From Chitinophaga pinensis (GTDB lineage: Bacteria > Bacteroidota > Bacteroidia > Flavobacteriales > Flavobacteriaceae), in the NCBI GenBank assembly GCA_943324925.2, contig CALPNL020000022.1:1-16940 (forward strand): DNA of 16,940 bases. The letters are read 5' to 3'. Both the position numbers and the translations under genes were made by a program. Each line of letters opens with the position of its first letter. Within the stretch, counting starts at the first letter, position 1. Shown here piece by piece: positions 7,174-13,422 of the stretch. The notes under the pieces are model-generated. The model did no database searches and had not been told where the DNA came from. It worked only from the letters and a program-made list of their open reading frames with translations.

Positions 7174-7878
7174 TTACTTGTGGCAACTGGGTTGCTGTTG
7201 GACGTACAAACTTATATTTGAAGGAGATATATACGGAATTCCTAATCCTAATCCTCTTAAAATAAATAGAATCCCAATAAAAACTGCGATATATGGAATC
7301 GCTTTTTGAATTTTATTTCTAAGAGAAATGGTAATAAAATTATTTAAATAAACAACACTGCTCATCACTGGAATGGTGCCCAATCCAAACAAAATCATAT
7401 ACAATACACCTACGAAAGGACTCTGCATTGCAACAGCACCAAATAAGGCCACGTAAACCATTCCGCAGGGTAAAAATCCATTTAGTAATCCAATTGTGAA
7501 TAGCGATTTATAACTTTTATCTTTAAATTGACTTCCTAAAGCTGACTTAACTTTAGTAATCGCTTTGAATACTGGCTTGGAAAAATTGAAATTAGCGAAT
7601 ACCTTTTCTGGTGTAACTACAATAAATACGATGAAAATTCCAATAATAATTGATGTTTTTTGTTGGAATCCAGCCAATAAAAAACCTTTACCAAGCATTC
7701 CAAAAATAAAGCCAATGGAAGCATATGCAAATAACCTTCCTAAATGATAGGTAATAATCTGGGTGACTTTTTTAGTTTGGTTCATTCGATCCAAAGGCAA
7801 CATTAAAGCAATTGGACCACACATTCCAATACAATGAAAACTAGAAATTAATCCAAATATTAAAGCTGTGTAAAGCAT
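7174..7878 (-). CDS. TauE/SafE (UreH-like) family membrane protein, last gene of the cbb3 cluster
   Basis: A 234-residue polytopic inner-membrane protein with about six hydrophobic segments, of the family usually labelled sulfite exporter TauE/SafE or cytochrome-biogenesis transmembrane region. Two internally related motifs stand out: FHCIGMCGP in the first helix (His15, Cys16, Cys20) and NGFLPCGMVY (Cys138) in the middle. These recall the Cys-Pro helices of DsbD/CcdA-like and metal-handling transporters. The tail ends in SCHK, another possible metal ligand pair. It is the last gene of the cco unit, 23 bp after ccoH. The position suggests a role in oxidase assembly, such as copper or thiol handling; the name sulfite exporter should not be taken literally. 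Its stop codon is immediately next to that of hemN. Confidence 0.82.
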   Translation of the reverse strand: MLYTALIFGLISSFHCIGMCGPIALMLPLDRMNQTKKVTQIITYHLGRLFAYASIGFIFGMLGKGFLLAGFQQKTSIIIGIFIVFIVVTPEKVFANFNFSKPVFKAITKVKSALGSQFKDKSYKSLFTIGLLNGFLPCGMVYVALFGAVAMQSPFVGVLYMILFGLGTIPVMSSVVYLNNFITISLRNKIQKAIPYIAVFIGILFILRGLGLGIPYISPSNISLYVQQQPSCHK

Positions 7879-7901
7879 CCTTTTTATTTATTTTATATCA
7901 C

Positions 7902-8351
7902 CTAATTAATATAAATAGTTTCTTTGGTAAGATATGATTTTCCTTCATATTGCCAATCAATATTTATGTCCCAGCGACCGCCTACCAAACTTGATTTAGG
8001 TATGAGCAAAGTTGGATTAGACATTGATATTGGCGTATCAAAATCTAATTTTTTGTTAGACGGTCGATAAAGAGACACATTCCCTTTTATTTTATTTGGT
8101 AAAAATTCTTTTGGAAAAACCACTGAAATTCCATTTTCAGAAATAGAAATAATCGGTTTTTGATTTAGATTATCAGCATTTCGAATACGATTCATTTCGT
8201 CGCCAAAATGAGCATCGTGTTTATAATATTCTTCAACTACCAAATCATTATCGTATTTTGAATTCGATTGAACTTGTACAACAAAATACAATATGAATGT
8301 CATAAAAAGTGCAAACGCAATTACAATTGATGTACCCCAGTTAATTTTCAT
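7902..8351 (-). CDS. ccoH: FixH/CcoH family cbb3 oxidase assembly protein
   Basis: A 149-residue protein with a single N-terminal membrane anchor (about residues 8-27) and a periplasmic beta-rich domain. In proteobacteria CcoH contacts CcoN and is required for cbb3 assembly and stability. The family segment after the anchor, with NDLVVEEYYK at about 35-44, is clear; the remainder is divergent, as is usual for this family. It sits between ccoG (15 bp upstream) and the TauE/SafE gene (23 bp downstream), the standard place in ccoGHIS-type clusters. No frameshift or loss is visible. Confidence 0.88.
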   Translation of the reverse strand: MKINWGTSIVIAFALFMTFILYFVVQVQSNSKYDNDLVVEEYYKHDAHFGDEMNRIRNADNLNQKPIISISENGISVVFPKEFLPNKIKGNVSLYRPSNKKLDFDTPISMSNPTLLIPKSSLVGGRWDINIDWQYEGKSYLTKETIYIN

Positions 8352-8366
8352 GATTTAGAATTTATT

Positions 8367-9785
8367 TTAGTCAAAATTTCGAGGTCCTAAAAAATTGGTT
8401 TTGCTCGTTTCAATTTTTTTATCGCCATTATAGACCTCTATTATAATTTTTGTTTTATCACTTTCCAAAAGTAAATGATTGATTTCTATAAATAATGTAC
8501 CTTCATTCATCCCTTGACGAGGCACTTTTAATTCTTGCTCTCCTACTACTTTCAAGCTACCTCTAATTCCTTCCAATTTAAAATGAATATCATTAAAATC
8601 ATTGTTGGTTTTATTGATAATTTTAAAAGTATAGACATTACTAATGTTCTCCCCTTTATGTTGAAATAGTTGGCCAGGCAATCTTAAAATAGTAGCTTCC
8701 ACATCGTTTCTTAGAAATAACAAACCAGATAAGATACCTATTAAAATAACCAATACCGCTGTATAACCCTTCATTCTATTGGTAAATTTAAACTTGGCTT
8801 TTTTCTCGATTTCATCTTCAGAAGCGTATCTTATCAAGCCTTTAGGTAAACCAACACCTTTCATAATGGTTTCACATTCGTCTATACATGCGGTACAATT
8901 TGTACATTCTAATTGCGTTCCATTTCTAATATCAATCCCTGTAGGACACACGTGAACACAAAGATTACAATCGATACAATCTCCTTTACCTGTGGTAGTT
9001 CTGTCTTCATTTTTATTATATTTTGCTCGGCCGGCCTCTTTTTCGCCACGAACAAAATCATAGATTACATTAATTGATTTATTGTCCAAAAGAACACCTT
9101 GCAATCTTCCGTAAGGACAGGCAATTATACATACTTGCTCTCTAAACCACGTAAAAATAAAATAGAAGACTCCTGTAAAAATAGATAGAGAAATTAAGGT
9201 ACTCAAATGATTTTTTGGACCCTCTTGAATCATTTTAAATAACTCATCGCTACTAATTAAATAGGCTAAAAAAACATTGGCAATTAAAAATGATAGGAGA
9301 AGAAAGATAAACCATTTAAGTCCTTTTTTTGTAATTTTTTCGACATTCCATTCTTGTTTTGATAATCTAATTTGTGCCCCACGATCGCCCTCTATCCAAT
9401 ATTCAATTCTTCTAAAAACCATTTCAAGAAAAATGGTTTGAGGACAAATCCAACCGCAAAAAATTCTGCCAAAAATTACGGTAAATAAGATTACAAACAC
9501 AACACCAATGATCATGAATAGCACAAAAATGTAAAAATCTTCTGGCCAAAATGGGAATCCAAATATATTGTAACGACGTTCTAATACGTTGAACATCATA
9601 AACTGATTACCATTGATTTTTACAAATGGATTGGCCACGAGAACCAATAATAAGAAATAACTAACCCATTTTCTATAGTCATAGAATTTTCCAGACGGTT
9701 TTTTAGGATAAATATATTTTCTGTTTCCCTCTTCATCTATGGTCCCAATGGTGTCTCTAAAAGTTTCGTCTTGAAAGTTTGACAT
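8367..9785 (-). CDS. ccoG: Cytochrome c oxidase accessory protein CcoG (FixG)
   Basis: A membrane-bound polyferredoxin of 472 residues; in proteobacteria CcoG is reported to act as a Cu(II) reductase supporting cbb3 maturation. Hydrophobic helices near 41-55, 84-107, 157-176, 197-213 and 340-356 anchor it. Helix-linked cysteine pairs appear in FCGWICPQT (Cys110, Cys114) and VCIIACPYG (Cys219, Cys223). Two classical 4Fe-4S motifs follow: Cys270-x2-Cys273-x2-Cys276-x3-Cys280-Pro and Cys294-x2-Cys297-x2-Cys300-x3-Cys304. The last ~85 residues form the Ig-like FixG C-terminal domain on the periplasmic side. All cluster ligands are intact. The gene lies between ccoP (32 bp) and ccoH (15 bp) and is almost certainly co-transcribed with them. 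Confidence 0.95.
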   Translation of the reverse strand: MSNFQDETFRDTIGTIDEEGNRKYIYPKKPSGKFYDYRKWVSYFLLLVLVANPFVKINGNQFMMFNVLERRYNIFGFPFWPEDFYIFVLFMIIGVVFVILFTVIFGRIFCGWICPQTIFLEMVFRRIEYWIEGDRGAQIRLSKQEWNVEKITKKGLKWFIFLLLSFLIANVFLAYLISSDELFKMIQEGPKNHLSTLISLSIFTGVFYFIFTWFREQVCIIACPYGRLQGVLLDNKSINVIYDFVRGEKEAGRAKYNKNEDRTTTGKGDCIDCNLCVHVCPTGIDIRNGTQLECTNCTACIDECETIMKGVGLPKGLIRYASEDEIEKKAKFKFTNRMKGYTAVLVILIGILSGLLFLRNDVEATILRLPGQLFQHKGENISNVYTFKIINKTNNDFNDIHFKLEGIRGSLKVVGEQELKVPRQGMNEGTLFIEINHLLLESDKTKIIIEVYNGDKKIETSKTNFLGPRNFD

Positions 9786-9817
9786 TTGAATGGAGGTTAA
9801 AAATTAATTGAGAACTA

Positions 9818-10711
9818 TTATTTTTTTACTACTGATGTTTCAACCCAAACTTCGCCATCAGGAGCTTTTGGGTCTAGTGGATTAGTGCCTTGTAATGATA
9901 AAACGTAACTTGCTACCTTTTGAATTTCTTTAGGTTTAAGTGTTGCTTTCCATGATATCATTCCTTTTCCATCTCTTCCACCATTGGTAATAGTATGAAA
10001 AACATTTTTTATTCCGCCACCTAAAATCCAATTCTTATCAGTCAAATTAGGGCCTATTTGCCCACCAGCATCGGCTCGGTGACAAGCAACACAATTGGTT
10101 GTAAAAATTGCTTTACCTATTTTTAATTCAGCTGGATCTGTCAATAAAGTAACTGATTTTTCGTCCATTAAATCGGGAGCAGTTTTAAGATATTCAGCCA
10201 CTTCAATTTTGGCTTGAGCCATCTCATTTTTGAGTTCCATTTCTTGATTATCGCCACCCATTATTTCAAATCTAACCAAGTAAACAATCCCAAAACAGAT
10301 ACATCCATAGAATAAATAAACCCACCAAGGCGGTAAAGTATTGTCAAGTTCCTTTATTCCATCGTAATCATGTGCTAAAAGTAATTGTTCTTCATTTTCT
10401 ATAGGTTGCGATTTTGTAAGTGCATTCATTAAATTCTTGTACCAATCACTTTCCTTGAAACTTATTTTTTCAACTTCTTTAAGTTTTGTCTTTTGTTCTT
10501 CGGTTAATAATTGATACGTTATTGCATCTATAGCGCCTATCGTTATTTCAATCGCAATTAATAAAAATAAGAATACCAATAAAAATAAAGTAATCATTGG
10601 AAACTTAATAAAGGCAGGTCGGTCACCAGAGTCAATAAAGTACTCCATTGCTCCAAAAACAGCAAAGAAAATTAACAAAACTCTTATGTATGCTGGAATT
10701 ATCTTTTTCAT
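9818..10711 (-). CDS. ccoP: cbb3 oxidase subunit CcoP, mono-haem form
   Basis: A membrane-anchored c-type cytochrome subunit that passes electrons toward the CcoN/CcoO core. Two hydrophobic segments lie at the N-terminus (about 7-25 and 38-61), then a charged linker, the FixP-type segment NTLPPWWVYLFYG with its helix (about 124-147), and one periplasmic cytochrome c domain with Cys207-Val-Ala-Cys210-His211 and a probable axial Met251 (GKGMISW). No second CxxCH exists in the 297 residues, whereas proteobacterial CcoP normally carries two. The C-terminal PDGEVWVE tail is intact, so this is not a truncation. It lies 22 bp after ccoQ and 32 bp before ccoG. Confidence 0.93.
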   Translation of the reverse strand: MKKIIPAYIRVLLIFFAVFGAMEYFIDSGDRPAFIKFPMITLFLLVFLFLLIAIEITIGAIDAITYQLLTEEQKTKLKEVEKISFKESDWYKNLMNALTKSQPIENEEQLLLAHDYDGIKELDNTLPPWWVYLFYGCICFGIVYLVRFEIMGGDNQEMELKNEMAQAKIEVAEYLKTAPDLMDEKSVTLLTDPAELKIGKAIFTTNCVACHRADAGGQIGPNLTDKNWILGGGIKNVFHTITNGGRDGKGMISWKATLKPKEIQKVASYVLSLQGTNPLDPKAPDGEVWVETSVVKK

Positions 10712-10733
10712 AATAATTTTTTTATAAATTAAA

Positions 10734-10901
10734 TTAGTCTTTTAGTGGAAGGTTACTTAATTCTATAATTTTATCTTTTTTATAAGAGAAAACCCAAAAA
10801 GCAAGACCAATAAAAAAGGCAAAGAAAATTAATAACGACAGAATTGGATAGGTTTCAATTCCTTCAATATTTTCTAAATTGTGTTTGATTTGTTCTAACA
10901 T
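10734..10901 (-). CDS. ccoQ: CcoQ/FixQ-type small cbb3 oxidase subunit
   Basis: A 55-residue reading frame starting MLEQIKHNLENIEG and ending LSNLPLKD. It has a single hydrophobic helix (about residues 19-40, with FFAFFIGLAFWVF) followed by a Lys-rich cytoplasmic turn (SYKKDK), the layout of CcoQ, which stabilises the oxidase complex. The primary sequence is too short and divergent for motif-level proof. The call rests on size, topology and position: 8 bp after the ccoNO stop and 22 bp before ccoP, exactly where ccoQ lies in ccoNOQP operons. The frame exactly fills the space between the two flanking genes. Confidence 0.88.
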   Translation of the reverse strand: MLEQIKHNLENIEGIETYPILSLLIFFAFFIGLAFWVFSYKKDKIIELSNLPLKD

Positions 10902-10909
10902 TACTCTAA

Positions 10910-13096
10910 TTATTTTACGTTTACTTTTACTTTAATATCTGTTCCTAATCTTTGGATGTAAGCAATTAAAGCGACTATCTCTCTTTCGTGCATTGGAACA
11001 AAAACTTCCCCTTTTGCTTCAGCTCTCTTTCTACTCTCTTCGTAACTTTTTACAAAATCAGGATCAGACTTTAAATTTTCTTCGATTTTTAATGCTTGAG
11101 TTCTAAGATCAATCAATCCATTTGCTACTTGAAATTCAGAATAAGGAACACCCAATTTTACCATGGCTTTCATTTTAATTTGAGTTAAAGAAAGATCCAA
11201 AGGTTTATTATCAAACAACCATTTATAAGAAGGCATAATTGAACCTGTAGAAATACTTTGAGGGCTCCACAAGTGATTGAATTGCCAGTTGTCATTGAAT
11301 TTTCCTCCTTCTCTTAACAAGTCAGGACCAGTTCGTTTTGAACCCCATAAAAAGGGATGATCGTATACAAATTCACCTGCTTTTGATTGAGGTCCATACC
11401 GCTCTACTTCACTTCTAAAAGGTCTAACTGACTGGGAGTGACATCCCACACATCCTTCACGAATATATAAATCGCGACCTTCCAGTTCTAAAGGGGTATA
11501 AGGTTTAACACTTGGAATTGTTGGAATATTAGATTTTACCATTATCGTTGGAACAATCTGAATAATTCCACCAATTAAAATGGCAACTAAGGCGAAAATT
11601 GTCAATTGAATAGGTCTTCTTTCTAACCAAGTGTGATATTTCTCCCCTTTTATTCTGGCGTTTCCAATTTTTTGTAATTCAGGAGCTTCGGCTAATTCAT
11701 CTTGAACTTTATCATTTGCTCTAACTGTTTGGATGATATTATAAACCAAAACCAACATTCCTATTAAATATAAACTTCCACCTACGGCTCTCATCGTGTA
11801 CATTGGCATAATTTCTTTTACTGTTTCTAAGAAATTTCCATACATTAAAGTACCGTCAGGATTGAATTGTTTCCACATTGAAGCTTGTGTAAATCCTGCA
11901 ACATACATAGGAAGGGTATATAAAATAATACCTAAAGTTCCTATCCAAAAGTGAAAATTGGCTAATTTAGAGGAGTACAAAGTACCTTTTGTCATTCTGG
12001 GTACCAACCAATAAATCATTCCAAAGGCCATAAAACCATTCCAAGCCATCGCTCCAACATGAACGTGCGCGATAATCCAATCGGTGTAGTGTGCAATTGC
12101 ATTTACATTTTTTAGAGACAACATTGGACCCTCAAATGTGGCCATACCATAACCAGTTATTGCCACCACAAAGAATTTTAAAACAGGTTCCGTTCTCACT
12201 TTATCCCATACCCCACGAAGTGTTAATAATCCATTGATCATTCCTCCCCAAGATGGGGCAATTAACATAATTGAAAATACAACACCTAAATTTTGTGCCC
12301 AATTTGGAAGTGCAGAATACAATAAATGGTGAGGTCCCGCCCAGATATAAATAAAAATTAATGACCAAAAATGAACAATTGAAAGTCGGTAGGAGTAAAC
12401 AGGACGATTAGCAACCTTAGGAATAAAATAATACATTAATCCTAAAAAAGGGGTGGTAAGAAAAAAGGCAACCGCATTATGACCGTACCACCATTGCACC
12501 AAAGCGTCTTGAACTCCAGCGTAAACAGAGTAACTTTTCAATGCTGAAACTGGTAATTCTAAACTATTAAAAATATGTAAAACGGCTACTGTTACAAAAG
12601 TTGCAATATAAAACCAGATGGCAACATATAAATGTCGCTCTCTACGTCTTAAAATTGTTCCTATCATATTGATACCAAAAACTACCCAAACCAAAGCAAT
12701 TGCTATATCAATAGGCCATTCTAATTCAGCATATTCTTTGGAAGTACTGTAACCTAAAGGCAATGAAACTGCAGCTGCTACAATAATAAATTGCCATCCC
12801 CAAAAATGAAGATTACTTAAAAAATCACTGAACATTCTCGCTTTCAACAAACGCTGAAGAGAATAGTAAATTCCTGCAAACATTGCATTTCCAACGAAAG
12901 CAAAAATTACTGCATTGGTATGTAAAGGTCTTAAACGTCCAAAACTTAACCAGGAAATTCCTTCTGTTAAATTTGGGAAAAGAAACAGGAAAGCTAATAG
13001 TAGCCCCACTAACATTCCAACTACACCAAAAATTATTGTAGCATAGATGAATTTCTTTACAATTTTGTTGTCATAATAAAATTGTTGCATTTCCAT
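10910..13096 (-). CDS. ccoNO: Fused cbb3 cytochrome c oxidase subunits CcoN-CcoO
   Basis: Catalytic core of the high-affinity cbb3 terminal oxidase, reducing O2 to water with proton pumping, in the inner membrane. Residues 1-~465 are CcoN with about twelve helices. The ligands are in place: His59 and His346 (low-spin haem b), His206, His256 and His257 (CuB), Tyr250 (the helix-VII tyrosine cross-linked to a CuB His in this family) and His344 (haem b3). Residues from about 495 on are CcoO: one anchor helix (~498-517) and a mono-haem cytochrome c domain with Cys549-Val-Gly-Cys552-His553 and axial Met621 (GSIMPSY). One continuous 728-codon frame joins them through a polar linker (~460-495). Fusion of ccoN and ccoO is known in Bacteroidota. 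The ATG at 13096 is followed by another three codons in; either is possible. Confidence 0.97.
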   Translation of the reverse strand: MEMQQFYYDNKIVKKFIYATIIFGVVGMLVGLLLAFLFLFPNLTEGISWLSFGRLRPLHTNAVIFAFVGNAMFAGIYYSLQRLLKARMFSDFLSNLHFWGWQFIIVAAAVSLPLGYSTSKEYAELEWPIDIAIALVWVVFGINMIGTILRRRERHLYVAIWFYIATFVTVAVLHIFNSLELPVSALKSYSVYAGVQDALVQWWYGHNAVAFFLTTPFLGLMYYFIPKVANRPVYSYRLSIVHFWSLIFIYIWAGPHHLLYSALPNWAQNLGVVFSIMLIAPSWGGMINGLLTLRGVWDKVRTEPVLKFFVVAITGYGMATFEGPMLSLKNVNAIAHYTDWIIAHVHVGAMAWNGFMAFGMIYWLVPRMTKGTLYSSKLANFHFWIGTLGIILYTLPMYVAGFTQASMWKQFNPDGTLMYGNFLETVKEIMPMYTMRAVGGSLYLIGMLVLVYNIIQTVRANDKVQDELAEAPELQKIGNARIKGEKYHTWLERRPIQLTIFALVAILIGGIIQIVPTIMVKSNIPTIPSVKPYTPLELEGRDLYIREGCVGCHSQSVRPFRSEVERYGPQSKAGEFVYDHPFLWGSKRTGPDLLREGGKFNDNWQFNHLWSPQSISTGSIMPSYKWLFDNKPLDLSLTQIKMKAMVKLGVPYSEFQVANGLIDLRTQALKIEENLKSDPDFVKSYEESRKRAEAKGEVFVPMHEREIVALIAYIQRLGTDIKVKVNVK

Positions 13097-13131
13097 AGAT
13101 ATTAATTATTATTAGGATTAATTTTTCTTTT

Positions 13132-13323
13132 TTATATAGTTTCAGTTGAATCAACTTTTGGTTTTTTAGAATCTGATTTTATTAGTTCGTCATCAAATAA
13201 AATTCGAACAGAAGGAGTATAATCATCATCGTATTGACCTGTTTTCACTGCTCTAATAAAAGCGATAAAGAAACCAATTGCGACCATTATACTAATAGAA
13301 ATCAATAAATAAATTACACTCAT
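13132..13323 (-). CDS. ccoS: cbb3 oxidase maturation protein CcoS
   Basis: A 63-residue protein with one N-terminal transmembrane helix (about 3-24) followed by the family signature AVKTGQYDDDYTPSVRILFDDE. In Rhodobacter, CcoS is needed to insert redox cofactors into the oxidase. The start ATG lies about 17 nt from a -7 box and 47 nt from an Fnr-type dyad, so ccoS is the first gene of its own promoter, with a leader of only about 11-12 nt. ccoNO begins 35 bp after its stop. Confidence 0.93.
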   Translation of the reverse strand: MSVIYLLISISIMVAIGFFIAFIRAVKTGQYDDDYTPSVRILFDDELIKSDSKKPKVDSTETI

Positions 13324-13339
13324 ATCCTAAATTTTTAAG

Positions 13340-13347
13340 CAAAATTA
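13340..13347 (-). promoter_or_regulatory. -7 box of the ccoS-ccoNOQPGH promoter
   Basis: On the minus strand the bases read TAATTTTG, an exact TAnnTTTG match. Its last G is 36.5 nt from the centre of the dyad at 13370-13383, identical to the hemN promoter. The predicted start point is only about 11-12 nt before the ccoS ATG. Confidence 0.65.
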
Positions 13348-13369
13348 CTATTCGGGTTTCTCAATAAAT

Positions 13370-13383
13370 ATGACATTTGTCAT
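13370..13383. promoter_or_regulatory. Fnr/Crp-type operator upstream of ccoS
   Basis: ATGACATTTGTCAT, a perfect 6+6 inverted repeat with a TT centre, in the 99-bp gap between ccoI and ccoS. Exactly 22 nt separate it from the -7 box on the ccoS side. It should give the structural genes a regulated promoter independent of read-through from ccoI. Confidence 0.75.
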
Positions 13384-13422
13384 AGTTTGACTATTTTTTA
13401 AAAATGCCATAAACTGACCTAA

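Noticed and set aside
7183..7195. Hairpin GCAAC-TGG-GTTGC as a terminator for hemN
   Set aside because: Only 5 bp of stem, inside the facing gene's coding region, with no following T-run.
7174..7878. Literal annotation as a sulfite or organosulfonate exporter
   Set aside because: Family name only; the Cys-rich helix motifs and position in the cbb3 operon point to another role, and no sulfur-metabolism gene is nearby.
9416..9439. Perfect 9-bp inverted repeat AAACCATTT / AAATGGTTT with a 6-nt loop
   Set aside because: It lies inside ccoG over the conserved cluster-motif region, has no T-run and no link to a gene boundary; AT-rich coding DNA gives such short repeats by chance.
13384..13422. 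Second possible dyad or terminator after ccoI (TTTGACTA, T-rich stretch)
   Set aside because: No arms of useful length pair, and the T-run is not preceded by a G+C-rich stem; only the dyad at 13370-13383 is supported.
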